From contig PLWQ01000009.1 of the NCBI GenBank assembly GCA_003165595.1, positions 222,244-286,243 of the forward strand: a stretch of 64,000 nucleotides of DNA. Direction: 5' to 3'. The DNA comes from Fibrobacterota bacterium (GTDB taxonomy: Bacteria; Fibrobacterota; Chitinivibrionia; Chitinivibrionales; FEN-1185). Shown here piece after piece: positions 7,809 through 17,370 of this stretch. Position 1 is the stretch's first letter. The number at the start of each line of letters is the position of its first letter. The position numbers were made by a program, and so were the translations under genes. The notes under the pieces are model-generated. The model searched no databases. It was not told the DNA's origin and saw nothing but the letters and a program-made list of their open reading frames with translations.

Positions 7809-8720
7809 CTATTGTGCGCCCTTCAAACGCGTCGCCGAGAGAAAACGGGAAAAGAAATTCTCGCGAGCTGCAACCGGGCTTCCAACAAGCGCTCGTGCGC
7901 ACAGGGCGGTTTGGCATCCGAATGCCGACCGCCGGGTCTCGGGGGAAGACGATGATTGCCGGCGCACGAAACGGCCCACCTCCTTGTCAAACGGAATAAT
8001 TCCGAGCAGGCGGAGCCGCTTACTAAGAAATTTTACTACGAGCGCATCAAGCCTGTCAAATGTTTCCTTGCCTTCCTTATCGGACGTCGCCATGTTCACG
8101 AGAACGCTGATCGGCAGGTTTCTCTTCGCGTAAAGAACTTTCACCATGGCGTAGGCGTCGGCGAGCGACGTGGGTTCCGGCGTCACTACTAGTAATGCCA
8201 GGTCGGCCGCGCCAGCAAATTCCGTTACCACTCTGCCGATGCCAGCCCCGGTGTCGATAAGCAATATGTCGTAGTGCCGTTCGAGGGCGGCCAGCTCACG
8301 CACCAGCAATCCCAATTGCATGGGTTCGAGGTTGGCCATGGCCTCCAGGCCGCTGGACGCAGGCACGATGCTCAGGCCGGACGGCCCTTGGGACACCACA
8401 TCCGCCAGGCTGCACTCCTTGTTGACATAGTGGTAAAGCGTGCGCGCAGGGGATACTCCCAGCAGAATGTGAATGTTTGCCAGGCCCAGGTCGGCGTCGA
8501 GAATGAGAACTTTCTTTCCCATGCGCGACAGGGCGATACCCAGCGAAAGGCAGATATTCGATTTTCCAACGCCGCCCTTGCCGCTGGTTACGGCTATGCT
8601 CCTGCACGTGCCCGAGCCGCCGATTGGCGCGGCGGGATCGCTTGGGCCTTCCTGCGCCAAAGGAGCGCCGGACAGCGGCTGCCGGAAGGATTCTCGGAGT
8701 TTCTGCGCCTGATCGATCAC
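7809..8720 (-). CDS. flhG: MinD/ParA-family flagellar number regulator FlhG (FleN/YlxH)
   Basis: 303 residues. The deviant Walker A motif SGKGGVGKSNICLSLG is near residue 46, followed by VLILDADLGLANIHILLG and the Walker B-like DILLIDTGAG. These are diagnostic of MinD-type ATPases in flagellar operons, which partner FlhF to limit flagellar number or set placement. Its start overlaps the end of flhF by four bases (ATGA), so the two are translationally coupled. The C-terminal ~45 residues are Arg/Ser-rich and look unlike the family core. Confidence 0.93.
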   Translation of the reverse strand: MIDQAQKLRESFRQPLSGAPLAQEGPSDPAAPIGGSGTCRSIAVTSGKGGVGKSNICLSLGIALSRMGKKVLILDADLGLANIHILLGVSPARTLYHYVNKECSLADVVSQGPSGLSIVPASSGLEAMANLEPMQLGLLVRELAALERHYDILLIDTGAGIGRVVTEFAGAADLALLVVTPEPTSLADAYAMVKVLYAKRNLPISVLVNMATSDKEGKETFDRLDALVVKFLSKRLRLLGIIPFDKEVGRFVRRQSSSSPETRRSAFGCQTALCARALVGSPVAARENFFSRFLSATRLKGAQ

Positions 8721-10003
8721 ATCGTGCTCCCCTCAAAGAGACGCTGGGCAAGCCCCTGTGGTTGCGCCAGTTCGATGTCGTCGGGCACGCGCTGGCCGAA
8801 AGTAAAATACGAAAACGGAATCTTTGATTCCACGGCAACGGTTAGAACATTGCCGAGCTTCATGGTCTCGTCCAGTTTGGTGAAAAGCAGCTTGTTGACG
8901 CCCAGAGGCCGGTACCGTTCGATGGCGCTGTTGAGGTCCGAAACCTTTGTGCCTGCGCTGAGCACGAGATGAATATCGTCTGGGTGCATTGCCTCGATGA
9001 GAGCCGATAGATCCTGCATATGCTCTGCGCTTTTCTGGCTCCGGCCTGCGGTATCGACAAGCACCAGATCGCTGGCGGCGCAGGCGGCGAGCGCCTCACA
9101 AGACTCTTCGGGCGAAAACACGATATGGAGCGGCAGTCCCATAATGTCGGTGAAGGTCCTGATCTGTTCTATGGCGGCAATACGGTACGTATCCGCCGTA
9201 ATAACCGATACGGATTTTCTTTTGTTAAGGACATGGTATGCCGCGAGCTTGGCAAGCGTCGTTGTCTTTCCCATGCCCGTAGGCCCGACGAACATGATGA
9301 TGACGGGTTTGCCGGTTTTCATCCTGGCCGCCGCCGGGCACTGGAAGCATGCGGTAAGTTCCGTAACAAAGCCCTTGACCACGTCCGCGCCCTGCAGAGG
9401 TGATTGTCCCTGCATGCGCGCGACTAATGCACGTGCATCGTCGGCAGGGACCTCCGCATCGACCAGCTTGTTGAAGAGAACTGCCCATTCTCCGGAAAAA
9501 CCGCCGCCTGTCGCCCCGCCGCCGGCTCTGGCCATCGACGAAAAAAGTGACTTGAGCTCGCGTATCCCCGCCTTGATTTCTTCGTATCCCTTGCCCATGT
9601 CCCCGCCGGGGGCGACTTCCCGTCTTGCCATTTGACCAGCGCCGTTTTTCCTTCGGTCCTCTGCCGATTCCTTGGCAAGGGCGGCCAGAGCCTCCAGGGC
9701 CGAGGCAGCCTTGGCCGAGTCCCGGGCACCGAGCCCGGCAGCGGAAGACGGCACAGTCGCTCCCGCCTGGGCGGTCTTTGGCCTTTTGTAAACGCCGGTA
9801 TCGGACATATGAAGGGGCGCAAACGCCTGGTGCGCCCCTTTCGCGTCTTCGTCAATTGCCGCGGTCACCTCTATTTCGGACTGTGAAAACAGCTTGCCAG
9901 GAACTCGCGCGGTCTTGAGAATCACCGCATCCTCTCCCAGGTCCTGACGTATCTGCAGCAGCGCTTCTTTCATGCTCTTGGTGGTGTATTTCTTTATTCG
10001 CAT
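8717..10003 (-). CDS. flhF: Flagellar biosynthesis SRP-like GTPase FlhF
   Basis: 428 residues. The N-terminal region MRIKKYTTKSMKEALLQIRQ is typical of FlhF. A low-complexity linker follows, then the NG domain with P-loop VGPTGMGKTTTLAKLA, ADTYRIAAIEQIRTF, the G3 DTAGRSQKS and the G4 TKLDE. FlhF, an SRP/FtsY-class GTPase, guides flagellar assembly at the pole or selected sites. It lies between flhA and flhG with a four-base overlap to flhG, the common order in polar and periplasmic flagellates. Confidence 0.96.
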   Translation of the reverse strand: MRIKKYTTKSMKEALLQIRQDLGEDAVILKTARVPGKLFSQSEIEVTAAIDEDAKGAHQAFAPLHMSDTGVYKRPKTAQAGATVPSSAAGLGARDSAKAASALEALAALAKESAEDRRKNGAGQMARREVAPGGDMGKGYEEIKAGIRELKSLFSSMARAGGGATGGGFSGEWAVLFNKLVDAEVPADDARALVARMQGQSPLQGADVVKGFVTELTACFQCPAAARMKTGKPVIIMFVGPTGMGKTTTLAKLAAYHVLNKRKSVSVITADTYRIAAIEQIRTFTDIMGLPLHIVFSPEESCEALAACAASDLVLVDTAGRSQKSAEHMQDLSALIEAMHPDDIHLVLSAGTKVSDLNSAIERYRPLGVNKLLFTKLDETMKLGNVLTVAVESKIPFSYFTFGQRVPDDIELAQPQGLAQRLFEGSTM

Positions 10004-10033
10004 GTCAACACGAATCCTTTGGTTGAGTGCTAC

Positions 10034-12121
10034 TTACTCGAGCGAAATCATGCCCGACGACCGGATATCCGTCCCGGGGACGATTTCGTTGTACGACAGT
10101 ACGACCAGGTCGCGATACGTGCTTTCGGTAATGCGCCTGAGCTGGCTGCGGATGGTGGGCGAGCAGATTATGATGGGCGTTTCGTTCTTCGTCCGCGCCT
10201 TTTCGAGCTGCTCCCCTATTTTCTCCATGAGTTTTGCCGCTTCCTGGGGTGACACAACCAGCCTGAAGCCCGTTTCGGTTTCCCTGAGACTGCCTTCGAG
10301 TTTCTGTTCGAGCGTCGGGTCGAGCGTGATCACCGGAATGACGCCGGATTCGTCTCTGTAAAGAGCGCAGATCTGTGGCGCCAGGGCGTTGCGCACGTAC
10401 TCGGTGAGGATCTCCGGGTTCTTGTTCTTGGGTGCGACATCGGCGAGCGTTTCCAGCACCAACGACAGGTCGCGTATGGAAATCCGTTCCCTGAGCAGGT
10501 TCTGCAGCACCTTGTGTACCTCGCCCATCGTGAGATGCCCCGGAATAAGCTCTTCCACAACCGCTGCGTTATGCTCTTTGATATTGTCGACGAGGTTCTT
10601 GACGTCCTGGCGTGTGAGCAGGTCGTGCGCGTGACGTTTGATGATTTCCGTGATGTGGGTCGCCAGGACCGCCGGCAGTTCCACAACGGTATACCCGGCA
10701 AGTTCCGCACTTTCTTTCTGGCTCTCGGTAATCCACAGCGCGGGCAGGCCGAACGCAGGCTCCACGGTTTCGATGCCGCGTATTTTTTTTGCCACCGTAC
10801 CCGGATCCATAGCCAGGTACGCCCCGCTCATAAGTTCGCCTTTGCCAACGACCGTGGTGCGTATCTTGATCCGGTACTCGTTGGGCTTGAGCTGGATATT
10901 GTCACGAATGCGGATGGGCGGGATAATGATTCCCAACTCGGTAGCAAGCTGGCGGCGAATCATGGTGATTCGGTCGAGCAAGTCACCGCCCTGGCTCACG
11001 TCCACAAGCGGGATCAGGCCGTAACCTATTTCGAGCTCCATGGCGTCGACATGCAGGTAATCTTCCACCTTTTCTTCACCCTTGGTGACCGGCTTTGCCT
11101 CGACAGCCTTGCGTTTTTCTCTTTTGTTGCGCGTGAACAGGTTGTATGCGATGGCTGCGGCGCCCAGAGACAGCATGATGAATGGAAGCTTCCTGAATCC
11201 GGGGATAAAGGCAAAGAACAGCATGACGCCTGCGGCAACGCTCATGATGCGCGGGTTGGAAAAAAGCTGCGACGTTATTTCGGAACCCAGGTTGTCCTTT
11301 GACGCCGCCCGGCTCACAAGGATGCCCGAGCCGGTGGAAATCATAAGCGCGGGGATCTGAGTGACAAGGCCGTCGCCGATGGTGAGCCGAGTAAAGGTGA
11401 TCAGGCTGTCCTGAAACGTAAGCCCCTGCTGCGCCACGCCGATAACGAATCCGCCGATGATGTTGATAAGTACGATGATGATACCTGCCACCGCGTCGCC
11501 GCGCACGAACTTGGAGGCTCCGTCCATCGCCCCGTAGAAATCGGCCTCCTGCGCTATTTTCGCCCGGCGCGCTCTTGCCTGATCTTCATTGATAAGGCCC
11601 GAATTCAGGTCCGCGTCGATTGCCATTTGTTTGCCGGGCATGGCATCCAAGGTGAAACGCGCCGCAACTTCGGCGATTCGACCTGATCCCTTGGTGATAA
11701 CGATAAATTGGATGAGCACGATGATGAGAAAAATGATAAAGCCGACAATGGGGTTGCCGCCCGTCACAAAAGTCCCGAAAACTTCAACTACTTTCCCTGC
11801 GTATCCCTGTCCCAATATGAGCCGCGTGGTTGCGACGTTGAGAGCTAGCCTGAAAAGAGTTACCGTGAGCAGAAGCGATGGAAACACAGAAAACTCGAGG
11901 GCTTCCCTGTTGTACATGGTAACGAGCAGTACGACAAGGCCTATGCAAAGTGACAGGGACAACAGCATGTCGAGCAGGAAAACCGGCAACGGAATGATGA
12001 GAACGAAAATTATGCTCACAACCCCGAGTGCCACCACCAGGTCGCGCTGCTTGGCCAGATTCCTCAGGAACGGGGCCTTGAGGGTGGCGGCAAAAGGATT
12101 TGCTGCGTTGGCAACGTTCAT
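10034..12121 (-). CDS. flhA: Flagellar export gate protein FlhA
   Basis: 695 residues, normal length. The N-terminal half has about eight membrane segments (VSIIFVLIIPLPVFLLDMLLS and following) and the conserved FHIPEP-type loop region GNPIVGFIIF...LDAMPGKQMAIDADLNSG. The C-terminal half is the cytoplasmic domain with DVSQGGDLLDRI and the DLLTRQDVKNLVD region. FlhA forms the nonameric gate of the flagellar type III export apparatus with FlhB, FliP, FliQ and FliR. Unusually, the gene just upstream is a large exported repeat protein instead of flhB directly. Confidence 0.98.
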   Translation of the reverse strand: MNVANAANPFAATLKAPFLRNLAKQRDLVVALGVVSIIFVLIIPLPVFLLDMLLSLSLCIGLVVLLVTMYNREALEFSVFPSLLLTVTLFRLALNVATTRLILGQGYAGKVVEVFGTFVTGGNPIVGFIIFLIIVLIQFIVITKGSGRIAEVAARFTLDAMPGKQMAIDADLNSGLINEDQARARRAKIAQEADFYGAMDGASKFVRGDAVAGIIIVLINIIGGFVIGVAQQGLTFQDSLITFTRLTIGDGLVTQIPALMISTGSGILVSRAASKDNLGSEITSQLFSNPRIMSVAAGVMLFFAFIPGFRKLPFIMLSLGAAAIAYNLFTRNKREKRKAVEAKPVTKGEEKVEDYLHVDAMELEIGYGLIPLVDVSQGGDLLDRITMIRRQLATELGIIIPPIRIRDNIQLKPNEYRIKIRTTVVGKGELMSGAYLAMDPGTVAKKIRGIETVEPAFGLPALWITESQKESAELAGYTVVELPAVLATHITEIIKRHAHDLLTRQDVKNLVDNIKEHNAAVVEELIPGHLTMGEVHKVLQNLLRERISIRDLSLVLETLADVAPKNKNPEILTEYVRNALAPQICALYRDESGVIPVITLDPTLEQKLEGSLRETETGFRLVVSPQEAAKLMEKIGEQLEKARTKNETPIIICSPTIRSQLRRITESTYRDLVVLSYNEIVPGTDIRSSGMISLE

Positions 12122-12125
12122 CGCA

Positions 12126-15100
12126 CTATTTCCTCACGTTCAAAACGATCTTCTGGACCAGGGTCTTTTGTTTCAGGTCTGCCACCCGAACGATAATGGT
12201 CTCGGTGTAAGCCTCATCCAGACACACATAGTTGACTCTGTTTCCTTTTGTATCAATCGGGACGGGCGCGTTGGCGACCGTTGCCAACCACGAAATTGAC
12301 GCAACCGAGTCTCCGGCCGTCTTGTCGGGATCATGTGCAAATACGGTAATTTTTACCGTGTCGTTTGCATTCACCGAATCATTGACAATGCAGACCGAAT
12401 CCGGACCCTTTGCCATGGTATCAAGGAGGCGAAGGGTATCCTTGATCAGGATGCTGTCGACGACCGGATACCGGTTCGTTACCTTAACCGCAATGGTCCT
12501 TTTAGCGCTGTCGAGCAACATATCCTTTGCAACGAACACCAGGCTGTCGGTATACAGCGAGTCTTTGCAGATATACTGGAACAGGGTATCGGCCAGTTTG
12601 GTGAGCTGGGCTCCGAATTTCGCCGAGGACTGCACCTTAATGGTGTCGCTTTTGTTAACGTCTGACGTGAAGATGCGAAACAGCAGCGTGTCGCGTACCG
12701 ATATCGCGCTGTCGGTATATGCCAGGGTTCCCTTGACCGACACCTTTGCCGCGTCGGTTATCCATGCGCTGTCGAATGACGGCGGCGTATGGATGATCCG
12801 TTTCACGTTTTTGACGTGCAGCACGATTCCGCGCTGGACCGTCTTTTGTTTCTTGTCGAAAACTTTCACTCTTAGCGTGTCGTTGTATGCGAGCGAATCG
12901 GCGCACGCGTAGGACACCACGAGGCCCTTGGCGTCTTTATTGACAACAGGCAACTTTGCGTAGGACCACGCGATTGCAATGGTGTCCCCGACATCGGGGT
13001 CATGCGCGTAAACGCGAATAACGACGGTATCTTTTGACAAGGCCGTATCGGCGACGTCATAGAGCGTATCGACCGTCTTGAACACCGCCCCGGTGCCCCC
13101 GGAGGTGTCCCTCACCGTAATGCTGTCGATAACGGGATACCTGTTCACCACGCTTACGACAATCATTTTCCTGGCGCTGTCTCCCCCCAGATCCCTTGCA
13201 GTGAGTACGATTGTATCCTTGTAGAGCGAATCTTTGCACACATATCGAACGGTGTCTGCCGAAACCGACAGTTGTGTTTGCCGGGAGGCGCGCGCGGACC
13301 ATTTTACCGTGTCGCCTGAATCAGGATCGGATGCGAAAACACGAAGCATGAGGGTGTCACGACCGGAGACACTGTCGGTGTAGGCCGACGAGCCGCTTTT
13401 GAGAACGGTCATCGCGTCGATCCGCACGCTATCTATGACCGGCGGATGGCTTCGTTTCTGCATCTTGACGTGAAGGACCACCGCCTTTGTAGCTGCCTTC
13501 TGTTTCTTGTCGCGCACGGTGACTCTCACGGTATCGTCGCGCGGCACGCTGTCGGCGCATGGGAATGCGGCAAGAAAGCCTTTAACGTCCCTGATCAGCA
13601 TTTTCTTGCCTCCCGAAACCGTCCACTGCACGCTGAGCGTGTCGCCGAGGTCGGGATCGTGCGCATAGAGCTGGAGCGGGACCGTATCGTTGACAAACAA
13701 TGTATCTTTTCGCACGAAGAGCGTGTCGGCCGCCCTCACAACCGACTTACCCAGCAAGCCGGTATCGCCCACTGCGACGCTGTCGATAATCGGGTACCGG
13801 TTTGTTGCGACAAGAACCAGGGTCTTTTTCGCGCTGTCTCCGACCTCATCCTTTGCGGTAAAAACGATTGTGTCCGACAAGAGGGAATCCTTGGCGTAAT
13901 ATTCGATTGACGAATCGGGCAGGCTCTTAAACTGAGGGGACCGTGAAACCTTATACGACCACGTGATCGCATCCGTATCGGGATCGGAAAAGTAGGGCTT
14001 GATTCTCACTGAATCACGAACGCTTATGGAGTCCACAAACAGCGCCGCTGATCCCTTGAGCAGCATTGCAGTGTCGACGCGAACGCTGTCGATGCGGGGC
14101 GGGTGGTCCACGCGGCCCTGGATTATCTGAATGACATGCCGCGCACTGTCGCCGCGCGTGTCCCTGGCCACAACGACAACCGTATCCACGATGCGGATGC
14201 TGTCGCGAGGCAGCACGGTCTTTACGGAAAGGTCACCGCTCCAGAGCATTACGGTGCCGGTTCCAACGGGATGGATGATGTCCCGCTTCGCGTTGGTATG
14301 CGCCCAGGAAATACTCACGGTATCACCCATATCCAGGTCCGATGCATATACCCGGAACGTGACCGTGTCGAGAATCGGCGCAAAGTACTTGTAGATGGAC
14401 GTGTCGGTTCCAGAGTACATAACGGCGTTGATCATCAGACTGTCAATAGAAGGCGGCCGGTTTTGAACAATCTTGGATAGGAGCACAACCTTTTCGGCGC
14501 TTCCCCCTTTTCCATCGTATACCGTGGCGGTGATCGTGTCGAAGAACTGGAATCGCGGCAAATCGTAAAGGATCTGGGGCAGGGGCGCCAGCGATGCGTT
14601 GAGACGCGTTGAATACCAATCGTACAGGAGTGTGTCCCTGTTGATGTCGTGCGCGCCAATGCGCAGGCTCAGGTGCGTGGTAGTGTCGGCCGCGGAAATC
14701 GGAAATCGGATTGTGTCGTCTATTCTGTCTACCATGGCGCCCACCTTGACGCTGTCGACGACGGGCGGAACGTTGGTAACATATACCGTAACCCGGTTGC
14801 TTCGCTTTGTCTCCCCGCCAAGGCTCACGTACACCGAATCGTAGAAGAGTTTCCTAACCGTATCTTTGCACGAGGGAATCGAAGTCCAGAACAATTCCAC
14901 TTGCACTTTCTTGATCTTCATGGACGGAGAAATGTCGGGGTGCCGGTAATGCCCGGCTCCCAGGTGCCATCCGATGGAGTCGAATGCCGTGGAATCGGGC
15001 AGTGTTATGTACGCAATGATGGGTTCTCCGGAAAACGTGGCTTGCGTCTTGGTGCCGTCTTCCAGCGTCAATTGGATGGGATAGTTTCCCGCCCCGACCT

Positions 15101-15203
15101 GAGTCGGCTGCGGGGCGCACATGCAAAAAAGCAACGCTGCGCACCAGGATATCACAAGCGCGCAACGGTGAACCCGTGCCGACCGACCGAATCGGTTTCT
15201 CAT
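12126..15203 (-). CDS. Large exported Ig/cadherin-like repeat protein inside the flagellar operon
   Basis: 1025 residues. An N-terminal basic stretch and hydrophobic core (ALVISWCAALLFCMCA) indicate export; two cysteines sit at the end of this core but the lipobox is not canonical. The rest is a run of ~100-120 residue beta-rich units with alternating types. One carries RDTL...SDPDxxDT...YxCKDSLYxDTIVxxAxD and ends in NRYPxxDS; the other carries VYAHDPDxGDT...CADS...DTxRVxVxDKKQKT and ends in LHVK. The start overlaps flhB by four bases and the stop lies four bases before flhA, so it is cotranscribed with the export genes. Function unknown; a surface or periplasmic structural/adhesive role is inferred. 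Confidence 0.85.
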   Translation of the reverse strand: MRNRFGRSARVHRCALVISWCAALLFCMCAPQPTQVGAGNYPIQLTLEDGTKTQATFSGEPIIAYITLPDSTAFDSIGWHLGAGHYRHPDISPSMKIKKVQVELFWTSIPSCKDTVRKLFYDSVYVSLGGETKRSNRVTVYVTNVPPVVDSVKVGAMVDRIDDTIRFPISAADTTTHLSLRIGAHDINRDTLLYDWYSTRLNASLAPLPQILYDLPRFQFFDTITATVYDGKGGSAEKVVLLSKIVQNRPPSIDSLMINAVMYSGTDTSIYKYFAPILDTVTFRVYASDLDMGDTVSISWAHTNAKRDIIHPVGTGTVMLWSGDLSVKTVLPRDSIRIVDTVVVVARDTRGDSARHVIQIIQGRVDHPPRIDSVRVDTAMLLKGSAALFVDSISVRDSVRIKPYFSDPDTDAITWSYKVSRSPQFKSLPDSSIEYYAKDSLLSDTIVFTAKDEVGDSAKKTLVLVATNRYPIIDSVAVGDTGLLGKSVVRAADTLFVRKDTLFVNDTVPLQLYAHDPDLGDTLSVQWTVSGGKKMLIRDVKGFLAAFPCADSVPRDDTVRVTVRDKKQKAATKAVVLHVKMQKRSHPPVIDSVRIDAMTVLKSGSSAYTDSVSGRDTLMLRVFASDPDSGDTVKWSARASRQTQLSVSADTVRYVCKDSLYKDTIVLTARDLGGDSARKMIVVSVVNRYPVIDSITVRDTSGGTGAVFKTVDTLYDVADTALSKDTVVIRVYAHDPDVGDTIAIAWSYAKLPVVNKDAKGLVVSYACADSLAYNDTLRVKVFDKKQKTVQRGIVLHVKNVKRIIHTPPSFDSAWITDAAKVSVKGTLAYTDSAISVRDTLLFRIFTSDVNKSDTIKVQSSAKFGAQLTKLADTLFQYICKDSLYTDSLVFVAKDMLLDSAKRTIAVKVTNRYPVVDSILIKDTLRLLDTMAKGPDSVCIVNDSVNANDTVKITVFAHDPDKTAGDSVASISWLATVANAPVPIDTKGNRVNYVCLDEAYTETIIVRVADLKQKTLVQKIVLNVRK

Positions 15204-16270
15204 GCTGCAACCCTCTTTCTGAGCCGGTACACGTATGCGAGAATCTCCGCGACCGCGCTAAAGAACTGAAGCGGAATGTCGTCCCCTACGTTTACCTTGT
15301 CGAACATTGCGCGCGCCAGAGGCTTGTCTTCCACGATCGGAATTCCCGCCTCCAGTGCTTTCTTCTTGATTTGTTCGGCAACAAGTCTCTTTCCTTTCGC
15401 GACTACTCTCGGTGTGTCCATTACCGTAGGCTCGTAACGGATGGCGATGGCCAGGTGCGTGGGGTTGGTGACCACGACGGTTGCCTTCGGCACCTCCTGC
15501 ATCATCCGGCGACGTGCCATTTCTCTTTGCAGCGACCGCACCCTTGCCTTGATTTGCGGGTCTCCTTCCGACTGTCTGTGCTCCTCCTTGATTTCCTGTT
15601 TTGTCATCTTGAGACCTCGCTCGGTTTCGTACCGCTGGTAGAAGAAGTCGAATAACGCCATGGCGAGGAGAATGAGCGCGATGCGAAGGATAATCGTAAA
15701 CGACAGCGACAGCATGAAAACGAGAATAGCTCCCACGGACGTATCGCCGAGCCCCACGAACTTGTCAAATGCACCTTGCACGGTCACGAAGGCAACGAAA
15801 CCAATAATGGTGAGCTTGAAAATATTCTTAAGCAGTTCCACAAATGATCGAAGGGAAAAGAGGCGTTTTGCACCGGACAGTGGATTGATCTTTTCGAGCT
15901 TCGGAGCCAGCGGCTGGAGCGTAAACAGTATGCCGACCTGGATAATGTTCGAGAATACGCCAACGACGAGAATGCCCAGGCAGACGGGCCAGCAGATGAT
16001 GCACAATGTCAAAATTGCTTTCACGATGAGCCCGGCGGCAAACGAATAGTCGGACTGGGGATGCGAAATTAGAGCAAACATCTCCTGAAAATGCGCTACC
16101 ATGCGGTGAAACATCCAGGGGCCAAAAAACTTGAGCAGCAGAAGGCTTCCAATGAGCACAAGCGCAGACGTCAAATCCGTGCTCTTGGGCACATTGCCTT
16201 TGTCGCGCGCCTCCTGCCGCCGTTTCTCGGTTGGGGCCTCGGTTTTATCTTCGTAAGACTGGTCCGGCAC
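15200..16270 (-). CDS. flhB: Flagellar export switch protein FlhB
   Basis: 356 residues. N-terminal ERRRQEA-type start (DKTEAPTEKRRQEARDKGNVPKS), four membrane segments, and the cytoplasmic domain with the autocleavage motif N269-P270-T-H in VVVTNPTHLAIAIRY. Cleavage at NPTH switches export specificity from rod/hook to filament. It follows fliR by 25 bases and overlaps the start of the Ig-repeat gene by four bases. Confidence 0.98.
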   Translation of the reverse strand: MPDQSYEDKTEAPTEKRRQEARDKGNVPKSTDLTSALVLIGSLLLLKFFGPWMFHRMVAHFQEMFALISHPQSDYSFAAGLIVKAILTLCIICWPVCLGILVVGVFSNIIQVGILFTLQPLAPKLEKINPLSGAKRLFSLRSFVELLKNIFKLTIIGFVAFVTVQGAFDKFVGLGDTSVGAILVFMLSLSFTIILRIALILLAMALFDFFYQRYETERGLKMTKQEIKEEHRQSEGDPQIKARVRSLQREMARRRMMQEVPKATVVVTNPTHLAIAIRYEPTVMDTPRVVAKGKRLVAEQIKKKALEAGIPIVEDKPLARAMFDKVNVGDDIPLQFFSAVAEILAYVYRLRKRVAA

Positions 16271-16295
16271 TGCTTGGCTTCTCCTTTACACAGCG

Positions 16296-17081
16296 TTAGG
16301 CCATCAGGTATAACAGGCGCCAGATGTCCTGCATCAAATTATCGACGACACCTTTGAACAGGGTCACCAAATTCGGCAGCACAAGCATTGCCGTGCCGAA
16401 TGCGACGGCTATGTTGAGCGGTATGCCGACAAAGAATACGTTAATTTGCGGAACAGTACGGGCTACCACGGAAAGTGCCACTTGCGTAATCATGAGGGTA
16501 ACGAAAATGGGCGCGCTCAGCTTGAATGCCACGGTAAACAGCGCCCCGGTTTGCGCGGTAAGAAACGCTGCAAGCTTGCCTCCCGGAATCGCCACGCCAT
16601 ACAGCGGAATGATCTCGAACGACTTTTCGATGGCCAGGAGAAAGAAGTAGTGCCCGTTGAGCATGAGAAACACAATCGTGAAGATGAGAACATTAAGCTG
16701 ACCGAAAATCGTGACTGATGCTTCGGTAAAAGGGTCCACGAGTTCGACGAATGAAAAGCCGGTGATCGCGTCAATAAGGTATCCGGCGAACTGAACGCCG
16801 GTAAAAAGCAGCGTGGCGGTAAACCCGATAATGAGACCGACGAAGATTTCGGTGAGAACCCGGAACACAAACATTCCGGTTGTCGCCGGCGGCACAATGG
16901 TGGCGTGCTGCTGAACAAGAGGGAACAGAATGAAGCACACCGCCAGTGATAATCCCACTCTTAACTGTATGGGAATGCTCGTTGAGCCGAATATGGGAAG
17001 AAGCGCCATTATCGAGGCAATCCGCACAAACGCGAGCAGGAACATCTGCACCTGGTTAGTTGTGTACGCCAATGGGTCCAT
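16296..17081 (-). CDS. fliR: Flagellar export apparatus protein FliR
   Basis: 261 residues with about six hydrophobic segments, normal for FliR. Recognisable stretches include FVRIASIMALLPIFGSTSIP near the N-terminus and VGLIIGFTATLLFTGVQFAGYLIDAITGFS in the middle. Starts six bases after fliQ. Forms the inner-membrane export core with FliP and FliQ. Confidence 0.96.
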   Translation of the reverse strand: MDPLAYTTNQVQMFLLAFVRIASIMALLPIFGSTSIPIQLRVGLSLAVCFILFPLVQQHATIVPPATTGMFVFRVLTEIFVGLIIGFTATLLFTGVQFAGYLIDAITGFSFVELVDPFTEASVTIFGQLNVLIFTIVFLMLNGHYFFLLAIEKSFEIIPLYGVAIPGGKLAAFLTAQTGALFTVAFKLSAPIFVTLMITQVALSVVARTVPQINVFFVGIPLNIAVAFGTAMLVLPNLVTLFKGVVDNLMQDIWRLLYLMA

Positions 17082-17086
17082 GTGCT

Positions 17087-17356
17087 CTACCGGAACAGCG
17101 TTGGAATCTGGTTAAAAAGGGAAATCGTGTAGTCAACCATGGTGATTGTCATCCACGGCAGCAGAAACACGAACGTCGCGAATACCGCCAGGATCTTCGG
17201 AATAAACGTGAGCGTCATTTCGTGGATCTGCGTTACGGCCTGAAGTACGCCGATGAGCAGCCCAACCACAAGCCCCACCAGGAGCAATGGGCCCGAAATC
17301 AGAAGCGTCACCCAGAGTGCCTGCCTGCCGATGTCAACCGCCATCGAAGTTTCCAT
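17087..17356 (-). CDS. fliQ: Flagellar export apparatus protein FliQ
   Basis: 89 residues with two membrane helices (ALWVTLLISGPLLLVGLVVG and AVFATFVFLLPWMTITMVDY), the standard FliQ architecture, and the conserved LQAVTQIHEMTLTFIPKI loop. The ATG at 17356 is chosen because AAAGGCGGG precedes it and family members begin right before this region; a longer frame reads into fliP. It lies between fliP and fliR. Confidence 0.96.
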   Translation of the reverse strand: METSMAVDIGRQALWVTLLISGPLLLVGLVVGLLIGVLQAVTQIHEMTLTFIPKILAVFATFVFLLPWMTITMVDYTISLFNQIPTLFR

Positions 17357-17370
17357 AGACCCGCCTTTCC

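Noticed and set aside
10514..11302. 262-codon plus-strand frame over flhA
   Set aside because: Antisense shadow of a highly conserved gene.
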